A DNA stretch of 64,000 bases from Hanleya hanleyi (taxonomy: Eukaryota; Mollusca; Polyplacophora; Lepidopleurida; Hanleyidae). Below the pieces are notes generated by a model. The model saw only the letters and a program-made list of their open reading frames with translations, did no database searches and had not been told where the DNA came from. A program made the position numbers and the translations under genes. This document shows, piece by piece, positions 29,130 to 41,934 of this stretch. Each line of letters begins with the position of its first letter. Position 1 is the first letter of the stretch. The stretch covers positions 17,541 to 81,540 of the forward strand of contig JAVTVY010020559.1 of NCBI GenBank assembly GCA_036873755.1, in the 5' to 3' direction.

Positions 29130-30485
29130 ATACTATGATATATTCAATTCAATTCAATTCAATATGAGACAGATTGTTTGTGGGGTGGTGCTGGCTATTG
29201 CGACGACAACAAAATGTCCGTCAATATGGATAAAACGAAAGTGGTTGTCTTCAAAAAAGGCCCACAAAATACTAACCAGAAGTGGAATATTGGCACTACT
29301 AACATTAGTCAAGCAAACGAATACCAGTATTTAGGAGTTGTGTTTTCCAGAACGGGACACTTTCGGCAAAATATGGAACATTTGAGTCGGAAAGCATCAC
29401 GTGCTTCGTATTCGTTGATTAATAATTTAAATGATAAACACGTACCCATAAAAACAGGATGCCATTTATACCAAACACTAGTTAAACCTGTATTATTGTA
29501 CGCCTCTGAGGTCTGGGGGGTTGACGCCCTGCAGTACAAAAACATTGACACCATACCATTTGAGAAAGTTCAAAACAGATTTCATAAGAGGTTGCTTCAG
29601 GTCAACAGAGGAACACACAATTGGGGTGTTCGAGCTGAGCTGGGCCTAAACCCTCTCTTTTACGATGTCGCTCTGAGGTCCGTGAAATACCTTAACTACA
29701 TTGGGCAATATCACGACAGACTGACTTTCCATGCCTTCCAGGAACAATTGCTACTAGCTGATAAGAACACTGGCTGGCTGTACAAGCGATAAATTAAATA
29801 TAACCGACATAGATAACATTCATTATTCCTCACTTAAAACATCATTAGATACATATGTGAATTCATGTTTTGATCTATCGTTTTGTGACCATACGCAATC
29901 AAATGGATCCAGGAGTAAGTTGAGAACTTACAGATTGTTCAAATCCAATATTGAGTTTGAACCCTACCTATCATTGTGTAGACAATCTCCAGCTCGACAG
30001 TTCTTCTCAAAATTACGTCTCAGCGACCACAGACTAGCAATTGAGACCGGAAGGCATACTAGACCTATTACTCCTGTCGAACAACGGCTATGTAATACAT
30101 GTAATATTGTTGAAGATGAAATGCATTTTGTAATGTCCTGCAAAAAAATTGCAGATAGTCGATATGTACTATTTCAGTATGTGGTAAGAGAATATCCGGC
30201 TTTCATGAAATTAGCAACTGCTGATAAATTTATTTTCATAATGTCATGCCGTGATAGTCCAACAATAATTAATACAGTGTGTTCAACACTCCTGAAATGG
30301 TACAGAAATGATAGCTATAGTGACTGTTCTTTACCAAAGCTATATTCACGTTCAGATATACGCGTTCATGTATATAGATTACATGTGCATCTGTTTTGCA
30401 TTTCAGTATTTTACTGTTCTACTGATTTTATTTACTCTTGTACTCTGCCATATCTGGTGTTCGTACAATAAAATCTTGAATCTTG
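29130..30485 (+). mobile_element. 5'-truncated LINE (non-LTR retrotransposon) in Rho intron 1
   Basis: Starts right after an ATTCA microsatellite. Two reading frames form one decayed ORF2 end: 29178-29792 and 29857-30471, separated by a frameshift near 29785. The first has reverse-transcriptase palm and thumb features (SVNMDKTKVVVFKKG, YQYLGVVFS, LLYASEVWG). The second has the C-terminal zinc-knuckle-like C-x2-C...H-x4-C (CNTCNIVEDEMHFVMSC). The 3' end has AATAAA then AATCTTGAATCTTGG. The catalytic YADD is lost with the 5' part. Jockey/CR1/RTE-like; exact clade not assigned. Confidence 0.85.
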
Positions 30486-30530
30486 GTAGGGTGAGGCGTG
30501 GAGGGGTGAGGGTGGAGAGGGAAGTGTTAA

Positions 30531-31006
30531 TCCGGTCAGAGCAAAGGACTAACTGGGATATATATCCCACTTGGGATATTAAATCCAAGTTTGGATATTT
30601 AAATATATCCTAATTGGGATATTTTGACCGACGTTCATACTAAACCAATCTCATTAAACTCAGATATAATATCATTTCCCTGATCTACCATCTTGGTTTA
30701 CCTGTCCTAGATTGATACTAAACGTCAATGCTGAATTTCGGCATCTAAACTACAAAAAACAAGATATTTACTTCACAAAACTGTTTATCCGATTGTAAAT
30801 TTTTTAAATTATCCTCTTCGTTACTACAATTATATACGTGCATTATTTTGTCGTGTTGTTGTTAGTAGTATATTTCGCATCACTCACCACTGTTGTATGT
30901 CTTTATGAACAGGATAACTAGCAAAATATGCCAGCTTGCAATCATGAAAGTGGGATAGTGTATCCTGTTGGGATATTTATCCCAGTTAGTCCTTTACCCT
31001 GACCGG
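30531..31006. mobile_element. MITE with TTAA flanks, 476 bp (piggyBac-type signature)
   Basis: Terminal inverted repeats of about 45 bp: CCGGTCAGAGCAAAGGACTA at the left, and its near-complement TAGTCCTTTACCCTGACCGG at the right. TTAA lies directly outside each end (30527-30530 and 31007-31010). No transposase. TTAA duplication is the hallmark of piggyBac-like elements. Confidence 0.8.
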
Positions 31007-31010
31007 TTAA

Positions 31011-34000
31011 TGTAAGCATCAGCCACGATTCCCCATAAACGATTTTATTAAAGTCTGGGACGAATATTGTGTCCCAGTTAAAGTGTAGCCGGCAAGCACA
31101 CAACCATTTAGTCACCCGTAATACCGGTATATAGTGATGTCTATCTGGACAGTGCAAAAACCAACAAAAATACAAATGAATACTCCATTCCATCAAATGA
31201 CATCCGTCAATTTTCTAACCGGGCTGAATCCGCATCGCTTGCATGTCTGTCCCCCTCCCCATCCCGCCAATAACCATATCCCATCGATAATTATTCAGAA
31301 TAAAAGTTGTCAGATGTAATCTGCTTCATTGTAAAAGATTAATTCTCATGAAGATATTTTCCCATTTGTTAGTTTTTTCCTCCTTCGATTGTCATCACAT
31401 GATGATGACCCTTTTTTTCTGCACACGACATCCCGCACGAACATGGAGTATACACGACCATGTAAGCGTGATTTGTTGTGCTCAATGTGTGTATTGTACA
31501 AGGCTCAGGTTGTCTCTATGACTCACCGTCGGTTTAAATACGTCGCCACAGGGCATACAAACAAAAAGGAAAGAGTTCAGAACTCTAAACATGTTTTTAA
31601 TTGAACAATTGAGTTCAAATTTTCAAATTTGCACCACTCTACTTTCAATATTATTTTATGCACATAATCTTTGTTTTGTTTTAATGGATACATTAAAGGT
31701 CTTAAGATCAAGGATGGGTAGGCGTTTGCTAATCATATATAGCTGGATACGATTTTCAAAATTTTAACTTCAGGTGAATTTCTCACGCGAGGTTGTCATG
31801 GTTTTAACATCGAAATGTGGTCTAAATAGAGGTTAATAAACTGTCAACAATTGAAATTTCATATTTGATTACTCCTATTTCAGCAAACATTTATCACGCC
31901 AGGTTAAGGGTTAACTCGGATATGATAATTTCTTTAATAGACAATAAAACAAAAATGAAACTTGATTAAACAACCAAGTTGTTTTTAGGTTTGACACCAT
32001 ATTTTTAATGGGCCTTCTCTGACGTGAAAATAAAATTTATATAAATAGAACAAATTTGTTACAGAAACCCTGGTGGCAGCTGGAAATTCGAACCAGCAAC
32101 CCGCAGCTTTAGGTCGCGTGAACGGTTTTATATATACCTTTTTTGCAACTGTCTAACTGAACAATCTAATTCAAATTCAGTCCTATCTGCTCCCCCATTT
32201 GTTTTTTTTTATATGTTGTTTGAGGGGGACATGTACGATTGGAGAGCATTGATAGGATATTAATTTATGAAGATTCACTGAACATGCAGATAGAAAGAGA
32301 AAGAGCAGTTCCAATCTAATTAAAACACATTGGCATAAATGGTTCGGACTTCTTTCGTATCGCGATGTCGTTTACTGCTGAATTGAGGCAGAACTCACGA
32401 AAATCCCCGAATTTGTTCAATACCGTATTCGCTACTGCTCGGCCGGTTCCGTGGTAGTCGTCTGACCTTCGACATCAATTTCAACAGAGAGTCACGCCTT
32501 GGTGGTAAAGAGATCTCGTAGAAGTAAGTCTTGCGAGATGTGAATGCTCGGACATTAATATTGCAGGAATTTTACAGCTTTCCGCCGTAACATGTAATCC
32601 CCCCGACCTATGGCACCCCACATATTAAAGGATGTGTATCTGCTCACATAGTCCTCGTGCATCAAATCTATTGAATATTCCATTGATTCTTTCCTCTAGC
32701 AACCTCCACATTGAGGTGTTCTTCTGTCTGTTCATCATAGGCCGACTTCCGTGATGGACGGAAATCCAGCAGCAGACTTGCCCTGTTCGGAGTTTGGGTG
32801 GGATACTTGACTCACCCACTAGTTTCAACATGCATGCTGCCAATATGGATTCCTAAAAGTGATGTTCGAGTCAGTATTACATTAAAAATCCGATCAAGTT
32901 AACCACCATTGTTAGCTTAATTGAAGTCGACTCCTATGCAGATTGGATCGGTTCAAAAACGGTTCATTTGCGTACACTTTGCCATCCATAAGATGGCTTG
33001 CGAATCGTGTGTCTCCATTATCGCGGAGTGATATCCAGTACTTTACCGGATTCTGTTCGGCCTTCATCCGGCGGAGAACAGACCCGAGAAATCTGATAAA
33101 TTACAGGTTTTCATACCACTTCTGAAACAGATATTGCCTGGGCTTACAAAATATATAGGTATGTATAACTTTCGTATCATCCAAGAGGTGTGGTGGATCT
33201 AAAATTTTGAACAAGTAGTTCATCACATGACTCGAAAATGGCGAGTTACGTTCGGGTTACGTCGGTAGACTTGAGCTGATTGGCTGACGAAGTCACGTGG
33301 TATGGATTTATGGAAATTCCCTCCTGCAGTTGCCGAAAGTAGGCTGAACATGGATACACACGATCCCAGGGTCAGTCTTACCGCGTATAGATGACCGAGA
33401 TGGTTACAGGTTGAAAACGGTTATGTTGGGATAATTTCAACAGAGAGCGATGCCCTCGTGATAGGTCCGCAGACTGCCCGCCGGCTTCTGATAACGCTGG
33501 GCCGAGCATGCGCAGTGGATTGAGTACCAGTTTGGATGTCTGTTGAGTTCATTGCCGAGATTCTCGCTGAAAAGCTCTCGTAAAGTTTGGGACGCGGTCG
33601 TCGTTCATGGCGCCTGACTAATTATATCATGAAAGCCAACTTTATCCATGTTTGTATATGTATGTATGAAAAAGAATATACCGCTGGCGTTACCAAGAAG
33701 CTATATGGCAAATTATACCAGTCCACAAAGGAAAGGGCAATGTATACTATGTAGGAGTGCGCTCTGTACTATAATAACATTTCAATACAGTACCAATCAG
33801 TTAGGTGAATTTCAATGTTCATATAGCACGTTTCTGTCCCGTATATGAATACGACCTAGAAGGAAATGCACTGCATGGGTTACTGACCTTCGAACGTCAA
33901 ATTCATATATATGCTGTTACTGTGTCTTTGGTGCCCGGTTGGACAAAAACGATAGCGGATGTAAGGGGATATAATTATACCGGTAATCTCATTTCTACAG

Positions 34001-34999
34001 AATGTGTTAATAGGTTCATATTAATGATCTTCATACACGCGGAGAGATGTCCACCAGGAAACTTTTACCGCACTTCCTCTACCCCTTCCGCAACCACGAC
34101 CTGAGCCTATAGTTTCTGTCGTGGCCATCAGATTATATCTCCAATCAGATATATCATATTGTATGTCCAGGCGCTGAATCTCACACCATTGGCCGTCATT
34201 GGCATCTTGTTGGTCCAGCATGCATGCTAAACCCTACCTGGGGCTCTTCCATGATCATTCACGCATCGCTCCTCTATTGCGGGAGCCTCCAAGCATATGC
34301 ACATGATACAAGTGCGGCCTCGTGTATGCATGCGGTGCTTGGATGCGATTCAGAAACGTGAGCCACACCTATATTGTACAGACTGCGTGCATTATAATCC
34401 CCCGTTTTGCCTGGTGGTACCGATACTAGACGAACTTCACTTGACATTCTCCTTTCCTATTGCTCTTGAACTCATTCCGTTCACATGCATGTAATTAAAT
34501 ACCGTAGTTATATTGTGAGTATATACTGTAACCCACCTGCGTTACACCAAGTCAACTTATACGCTCAAACTTCGAAATGTGACCGCAGAAATTGACTCGA
34601 TGTAACGAAGATGACTGTATCCGTATATCGGTCGCATATTTTACGAATTACTCGATAATCATGAAGATCCTAACCTATCGACCTAACCGCGCGAGGATGA
34701 CAAAGAATATCCAGAGTACAACTCCGATATAACACCATACTCATCCCTTCTGACAACACCAATATACATTATTGAGTTTGATCTGTAGAGAGTTTGATAT
34801 GTACAATAATGACGGACATTCCTCTATCATGAGCAATCGGAGAGTTCATCCACACATGCAGTATTGTAAAGATATGAAGTCCTGTATCCGGTCGACGCAG
34901 TTAATATGGCACACACTATATATTATATAGAACGTATATGAATAAAAGCGAGAGTACGGGATATTTTCCAGCTATATATGAAGTTTTATATACTATATT
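31011..34999. other. Rho intron 1, unannotated stretch
   Basis: No convincing exon or ORF. A tRNA-like B box lies at about 32080-32095. Palindromic or SINE-like structure is otherwise not obvious. Confidence 0.5.
32063..32125 (-). repeat. Possible tRNA-derived SINE fragment
   Basis: Minus strand reads GGGTTGCTGGTTCGAATTTC, containing the Pol III B box GGTTCGAAT, followed by CAGCTGCCACCAGGG. No clear A box. Weak evidence. Confidence 0.35.
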
Positions 35000-35016
35000 A
35001 GGGTAAAACGGCACAA

Positions 35017-35164
35017 CCAGAAAAAAGGTGATGACCTAAATTTACAATCATTGCTCATCACACTTTAGAGGTGATGGCCATCATTTTTCAAAGGTGATCA
35101 TAAAAAAGGGTGATGGCTCTAACTCATCACCTTTTCAGGATGATAGTTATCACCTTTTTTCTGG
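35017..35164. repeat. Fold-back element, 148 bp
   Basis: CCAGAAAAAAGGTGATGAC at the left end pairs with GTTATCACCTTTTTTCTGG at the right. Internal GGTGATG/CATCAC motifs are repeated many times. A small hairpin MITE. Confidence 0.75.
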
Positions 35165-35704
35165 CTGTGGGGAATAAGATGAAATTTTAAATTTTATTAC
35201 CTGTATCGTTAACTTGATAGATGAGAAGGAGGGGTCCAGCAGGGAGTGTCGGAATGCTAACTCAGTTCCCTTCGCTGTTCGAGGATAAATTGTTATGGGT
35301 CCCAGAGGCGGAGCTGTCGTATGTACTCCAACTGTTATTTAATTATTTAGGTTGGCAACGTGCCCCTCCCCCCCCCCCCCACCCTTATTGCATATAGGGG
35401 AGATACCGTCACCTCCGCGATCGAAACATTAGATAAGGTACACTTTTCCCAATGAATCAATTCATGCATCCATCCATAATCTTTAAACTGTAGAAGGATG
35501 AGTTAATTAGCGTATTCACTGTTGATAATATATAATGTCATTACATATACCACCATATATGTAGGGCCTACACGGGGCCCCATTCCCGGTGATATTCGGG
35601 AACTATGTTGTATACTAATACACCATAGTGCAGGGGGAGAGTTTTCACTAGCTGTCGTTAACAGATATGATCTATCTGTTAGGTGTAGCTAAATGCTAAA
35701 GCTT

Positions 35705-36045
35705 ATGGAAAGCCATCAGTGTCATAACTTCTGGTTTTCCACACGTGGTAATTCTATTTTCCACGTGTGGAAAATACAGCCAATGGTTTGACTGGTAATT
35801 GCACGTGTGGAGATTTCGACCAATTGTTCAATCAGGAAATACAACACGTGGAAATTATTTACCACGTGTGGAAAATATCCACCTGGAATACCACTCGTGG
35901 AAATTATATGTATATAATTTCACTCGTGGTATTTATCATCCTATATGGAAAGCCATCAGTGTCATAACTTCTGGTTTTTTCACACGTGGTATAATTCTAT
36001 TTTCCACGTGTGGAAAATACAGCCAATGGTTTGACTGGTAATTAC
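35705..36045. repeat. Direct repeat with a cluster of CACGTG palindromes
   Basis: A block of about 95 bp starting ATGGAAAGCCATCAGTGTCA is present at 35705 and 35945. Within and between the copies CCACGTGTGG/CCACACGTGG or CACGTGG sites occur at least seven times (about 35740, 35760, 35801, 35848, 35861, 35982, 36005). Located in Rho intron 1. Confidence 0.8.
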
Positions 36046-36113
36046 AACGAAAAAGCTCTTGACCCGAACAGTTTGTGTCGGAGGCACTCAGTCGTGGTAC
36101 GACATCTTCACAA

Positions 36114-36155
36114 GTCCAGGTAAATCCTAAATCCTCGTAGAGGGTTTACCTGGAC
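36114..36155. repeat. Short inverted repeat
   Basis: GTCCAGGTAAATCC and GGGTTTACCTGGAC form a 14-bp stem with one imperfect pair and a 14-base loop. Confidence 0.65.
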
Positions 36156-36159
36156 CTAT

Positions 36160-37920
36160 TTGGTGATTCGAATGAGTTCTTGAGACGATGCCTCTAATAT
36201 ACAATCTCGTACATTTCATCCCCCGCGCTTGTTTTGAATTAGCATGTCTTAAATAAAAGCCTGCATGTGGTTTTTGCTTTGACTTCCGATGTCGATTTCC
36301 GTTTGACATCAAATCAGTTTGGCCCGCAATGAAATTGAAACCTGTCACATCTCATACCTCGCAGCGGATTGGCCTAATCAACCAGCTTAGCGCGTTCACT
36401 GATTGGGTTGATTCAGGGGAAACCCCTTCATCTATTTATATCCAGAACTCGTATAGATCGATCGATACACTGGCTCGCGAGGATGTGGTACGATAGACAC
36501 TGGTCAAACAACGCGTGTCGTGCAACCCGTTACCCCCCGGCCCCTCCCTCTCTCCCAACCCAACCACGTCCATCCAACACGCTGAGCATTGTTGTGACAA
36601 TGACAGATAGCTCCATCATTTAAAATATTCATTTTGGATCTTCAATATCAGCTACAATCTACAGGCTGACAATATACCCAATTTATATTGAATAAGAACA
36701 CTGACATAGATAAAAATGGACTAGTACATTGGAATGCCTCCGTAACCGAGCAGTACTATTATCATGGCATCAGATAGTAAACCTCCTCCTGTGGGATACA
36801 CCGAGAGTTTAGGACAAACTCTGACAATGGGAGAGGATCGATCAGATGCCGATCGACGGATTAATCCATGTTATACATGTTACTTCTCTATATATTACCA
36901 ACGGGGGGCTATAAGTGCTATATAAACTTACGCTATAGGCGAGATATTGACCCATTTCCCATGACAAGCTGGATAAATAATTTACAGCAATATAAACTCG
37001 TTGACATATATTGACTCCAGGGCATTATATCACATTACTCAATTTTGGTCCATCTATGATATTGCACTTATCACATTTGGGCCCACTGAACTGCTACCAG
37101 TAATGTGACCTCCAGTATATGCCGACATGGCTGTTGGTGGAACCATTATATCTGGTGACACGTCGATACATCTAATATCTGCAAATATTATTATATTTAT
37201 CATGCAAATCTCATTATTTGATAACACCATGACCATGACCATGTTGAACTATTGCCGTCCTCTCATCACATTGAACTTTGAGTTCTGGTTGCTCAATCTT
37301 GGGCTCGGCAACATATTTGTGATGCAGCTCCAAGCCACATATGTTATTTCCAAGTTACCCAGACGTGACAGAAATACAGCTCACCCAGGCCTATACCTGA
37401 GCTTGACCTGCTTCCATTCAATAATAGCCTTTTCAGAACGAACTTTTAGAAGATTGCAGAATGACACCAATGATTTGTTATTATATACATATAATGCTGA
37501 GAGATAAGGGCGAGTAAAGTTAAGTATAGAGAATCGCGATGATACGAGTATATATGTGTTTGCGCTGGTGGAGACTTTTTAATATCGAAAACAAAATTGT
37601 TGATATCAAAAATAAGCGAGTAAATATCGTGCTGCTCAAAAATAAAATATAACATATTCGATGCTGTCCACTGTTGTATTGATATATGGAACTGTCACGG
37701 ATGCCAGGACTAAAACCATCCACATTGTGAAATTCAGAAACAAAATATTGACTATATTATACACATTCTCTAGCATGAGAGTTCTTTGAAAACGACATTA
37801 AATCATATTCACTCACTCTAGGCAAGCCGACTACAGCATAAGTACGCTAATGAAGCTGTGAACATTACAGCTGCAGAATATATTTCTACAGCTGAGAACG
37901 CACACTGAGTATTTATAATC
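36160..37920. other. Rho intron 1, no further gene seen
   Basis: AT-rich. ORFs of 60-130 codons here show no recognisable domain and no splice context that would make them exons of the Rho gene. Confidence 0.5.
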
Positions 37921-38384
37921 AGATCTGTCATATTCAACGTGACACAAGAAAACGCGAACGGCAAATTGAGAAGGAATTAAAAAACATGGCAGTGTGACTA
38001 ACGCCACAAGACCTACGAAGTAGGGTAGGCATTAGGACTCGCACTGAACTCTTGGAAATCCCCCCGCCCCAAGTTAAAATCCTGCCTATATTGCCCAAGT
38101 CAGAATGACCATTGATTTTCATCAAAAATCACTAGAAATTTTCATCATCAGTAGATCAGCTCAGAACTTGCTGGTAACAGTCCCCAAATGCACCTTCATG
38201 CAAAAAATGAAGGTTCTAATGTTAACTGTTCGCCTTATTTTGTCGGCGAAAGGATTCGAATGTACTCGCTCACTCACTCACTCACTCACTGACTACCGGA
38301 CAATTTGCAGATGGTAGCTTACAGATCTGTCCTATTCAACGGGACACAAGAAAACGCGAACGGCAAATTGGGAAGGAATTAAAA
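37921..38384 (+). repeat. Interspersed repeat R with (CTCA)n tail, flanked by 61-bp direct repeats
   Basis: The core 37985-38320 (from CATGGCAGTGTGACTAACG to TTTGCAGATGGTAGC) matches 58256-58597. The core is bracketed by two copies of a 61-bp sequence beginning AGATCTGTC and including ACGCGAACGGCAAATTG, at 37921 and 38323. The tail is (CTCA)n, a form I recall from molluscan repeats. Confidence 0.8.
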
Positions 38385-38569
38385 AAAAGTCTACACTAAA
38401 TAAACCTCAATCATAGAAGTTCATCAGCGAAATAGCCAAATATTTGGACACTGCGAGCAGGAGACTTGGGGGAGGTGAAAATAGGGTATCTTACGAGGGC
38501 AATCTTCTGGCAGTGATAATTCGGTTATGAGAAGTTATAATATATATTTTTTATGTTATCTCTTTACAG

Positions 38570-38628
38570 TTTCCGTGTCAATTGCCGGAAATCCAATCCA
38601 GCTGGGTCTGTTTGATACGGCGGGTCAG
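38570..38628 (+). CDS. Rho-family GTPase, exon 2 (20 codons with the split one)
   Basis: Follows CTCTTTACAG and ends GGTCAG|GTGAG. The split Val codon (G + TT) restores frame with exon 1, and 59 bases return to phase 0. Encodes VSIAGNPIQLGLFDTAGQ, including the G3 motif DTAGQ. Too short for routine ORF calling. Confidence 0.93.
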
Positions 38629-39015
38629 GTGAGATTTGATGGGCCTATATAGTAGTATTAAATAACTCCGGAAGATCGACTCCATTTGTTGAAGTAAAAT
38701 TCAAAAGTAATGAATATGTGTTGATACTATATAGTTTTCGGACAAATCAAATATATATGACTGTACGACTAATATCCTCTTTAATATGAATGACTAATAT
38801 CGCCATCCATGTTTTCCGAATACATTATATTGCTGCATGTTCCTCATTTACACCATATTTTTAAAGTCGATACAGCGTAAACCGTACATGACTTGATAAT
38901 AAAAACTATTTGATAATGATTCATTTTATTTTTTGGTTCATCTGAATTTGACCTGCCATATAATTGATCTGTGAAAAAGATGATTATTTTCAATTAATCT
39001 TTTTCTTTTTACCAG
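38629..39015 (+). other. Rho intron 2 (387 bp)
   Basis: GTGAG...CCAG boundaries with a pyrimidine-rich 3' end. No other feature. Confidence 0.85.
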
Positions 39016-39423
39016 GAAGAGTATCAAGGCTTAAGAATGTTGTCTTACCCTTCGACTAATGTGTTTGTGGTGTGTTTTTCAATCGTCAACCCAGAGTCTT
39101 ATCAAAATGTGGAACAAGTTTGGGCTCCGGAAATACGGCATCACATGCCACAGACTCCATTCTTATTGTGTGGAACTCAAATGGACTTGCGCACAGACGA
39201 ACTAACATTACAAAAATTACAGAAGAAATTACAGAAACCTATTTCCAAAGAACTTGGTATGAAATTGGCAAAGAGGCTCGGTGCTATCTGTTATACAGAG
39301 TGTTCCTCGTTAACACAGGAGGGACTTAAAGACGTTTTTGACGAAGCCCTTTTAGCAGTATTGGAACCCAAATCGAACAAACCTACGAAGAAGAAATCCT
39401 GTGGAAAATGTGTAATCATGTGA
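39016..39423 (+). CDS. Rho-family GTPase, exon 3 and stop (135 residues)
   Basis: Starts after TTTTTACCAG. Encodes the switch II continuation [12 protein letters not shown], the G4-type motif as GTQMDL (as in Cdc42), the Rho insert region, G5 region ECSSLTQ, and a Lys-rich tail ending in the CAAX box CVIM for prenylation and membrane attachment. The predicted protein is 210 residues, normal for the family. E..K.L...GA..Y.ECS.LTQ.GLK.VFDEA favours Cdc42/TC10-type rather than RhoA or Rac. Acts as a GTP switch on the actin cytoskeleton and polarity. Final Met in the CAAX suggests farnesylation is possible; this is inference. Confidence 0.93.
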   Translation, partial: EEYQGLRMLSYPSTNVFVVCFSIVNPESYQNVEQVWAPEIRHHMPQTPFLLCGTQMDLRTDELTLQKLQKKLQKPISKELGMKLAKRLGAICYTECSSLTQEGLKDVFDEALLAVLEPKSNKPTKKKSCGKCVIM

Positions 39424-41930
39424 ACAAATTATGATTCTTGTTTTGAAATAGAATTTGACGATTGGTCAGATCGACACTTGTTGTCCAGATCGAGGCTTGG
39501 TGAACGATTGGTCCAGTCCAGCTCGGAAATATGCATCATCTGTGTAGTCGCGGTTCTACTAGGAAGTCAACCATGTCTCATGAAAGAAAATGGTACACCA
39601 CGTTCACTCTGCTATGCCGTTTATATAGCTAGGGTCTATGGCTTGACCATAGCTATGAAGCTCAGTTCATCATTCGCTATGATGGTTCGACAGTGAATCT
39701 GCCAGATTGTGGAATCGTTTAATATAGGACAGATTTGTGTAATCGTTCAATATCTAGGACAGATTTGTGTAATCGTTCATTATCTGGGACAGCAACTATG
39801 AATTGTGATATCCCTATGCATACTGTATCCAGACAAGTGTATGTGTGTGTAATCTGCATAACTGAGCGAGATTACTCCTATTTTGCTCCCGAATCAAAGA
39901 AGTGGAGTTACCTGTCATCTGGGTGACTCGCCGGATAGAGGATGGTCCTCCAACACGGACAGTTTGACTTAATCTTGTTCATTCGGAGGCGTACACAATT
40001 TTCGGGCAAGTAGGTGGGTTGTGGTGTTTCGGAAGACATCCTATTCTTTTTCAACGCGCACCTTGAGAGAAGAAATTCCATTGGCTTGGTGGTCGTTATG
40101 TAGTTTAGCAGATTTCAATCCAATCCTGTAAAATATAGTGTGATGAAAAATATGCTTCGAGTTTCACGATTGGGCGAATAAGAGAATATGGCAATGTTCA
40201 ACGACAGATCTTATCATGTTTATTTTAAATCATCCTCTCTGTTCATTCCACAGTGTATCACACTCGGGGACAATGTATATTGCGACTTGACCATGTAAGC
40301 CTGCGCGTCGTTCTCCATGACACTTTTGGACGAGGAACATAATAGCAATGCAAATATTTCGTGTATTTTCGTGTCTTTTTAAAATGGATGTTCAAAATCA
40401 TATATATTTATTCCATCATATTTTCATACATTCCTGATTTGCATATTTTTTTTTTGCTATGTAGGATTCAATAACATTTCATCGTCTGTTAAATCTGTTA
40501 TCACTTATCAATTTCCCTTGTCAGTTTTATCAAACATCATTTATTTGAAAATAACATGTCTTGCCTCAACTGTCATATGACTGGTTGATCGCTAGAATAT
40601 TACCAATCTGATTAAACCTGATTTAAATAAAAAACGCTCCCCATCTTACAAGTCGCTTAGTAAAGATGTGGAGCGGTTATTGTAGATCTGGATTTAACCA
40701 GGTTAGAATATTATATGCCCATATATGGACATTGATCTGACTGTCTGGAAGTATCAGTGTAAGTATATTTCTTGCCACAATGACTCATTGTTTGTACAGA
40801 TAACTTAGTGTTTTGTTTACAACCACAGGAAAGTGCTATCGGATTTACATTCCTTGTTTTTATGTAAACGTACCATTTGTTACGAGATCGTTAGTTTTAC
40901 CCAACTGTGTTTTGCCTGTAGGCGTAAAGTCTGTCTTGGAGATGCATGGGCATCAGTCTACACGAAAAGAAGCAATATGCCTATAACTACAGACATGGAG
41001 ATATATTTATGAATGGTTAACGTGGAAACTGGCAAACGAATTACGATGATACGTGTAATAGATATGATAATTTTAATGTTATGTTTTAAATCCGTTTTTT
41101 CTCGATACCAGCAAAACAGTTCCTATCCATAAACTTGAACCATCAACATTATAGAATTTTTACGGCTTGTTCCATTTCGTCTTTCCAACCAATCAAACCC
41201 AGCACATGCCTCTTCTGTAGGCTGACGTACTGTCAATGCCAGTCAATCCCTGAAGCCTTCTCAGAGCACGTTTGGGAAAGATGATGGATAATACGTCATG
41301 CATATTTATGAGAGTATACAGGCTGCGTTTGGACAATAATGGTAGCCCGTTCTCTCAAGACAAGTTCAGAGCATGAGCGTAGAAATTGGTTTGATGAATG
41401 AAGATGCGCCTTCCTTACTTGAACCATTCCGTTTTTACCTAATTTGATTTTCAATGCGTCATTCTGTTTTCGTTGCTTACTTGAACTCGTGATCTGCTAA
41501 ATTGATTGACCTTTGTCAATGATCGGATGAACTGGTGCTGCTTGTATTGATTAACTGTGCTTTATACTGTTGGAAATTTCTTGCAGAATTTTAGTCAGGT
41601 TAGTTGATCTGTAGGCATATGAACAACATCCAATTAAATCATTCGGTGATATTTGATTCAGTCTCCATGATGTAGACCTATGTATTTCAATCTGATTCTT
41701 TATTTTCATAATTGGTGTGGGAAGGCACCTGTGTAATTATATCATGTACCATTATCGATTCACATACAATGTATATCCTTCCACAACGACCCCGTATCCT
41801 TCTTTACATCTGACATTCCAAATCCTTTCACATTGGGATCCCACCTGTGATATATATCGATGAACAACTGATTTGTGTTTATAACTCCTATCCCTCTGTA
41901 TCTGTTATCTTTCCACCTGTGATATCACCT
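39424..41930. other. Rho 3' flank and intergenic DNA
   Basis: No coding sequence. Two to three short tandem repeats (GGACAGATTTGTGTAATCGT) at 39724-39795. The only nearby AATAAA is at about 40626, inside the fold-back at 40592-40713, so the true 3' end of the Rho mRNA is not clear. Confidence 0.5.
40592..40713. repeat. Imperfect fold-back element
   Basis: CTAGAATATTACCAATCTG and ACGCTCCCCATCTT on the left pair imperfectly with AAGATGTGGAGCGGT and GGTTAGAATATT on the right, around a short loop at about 40655. Confidence 0.55.
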
Positions 41931-41934
41931 GCGG

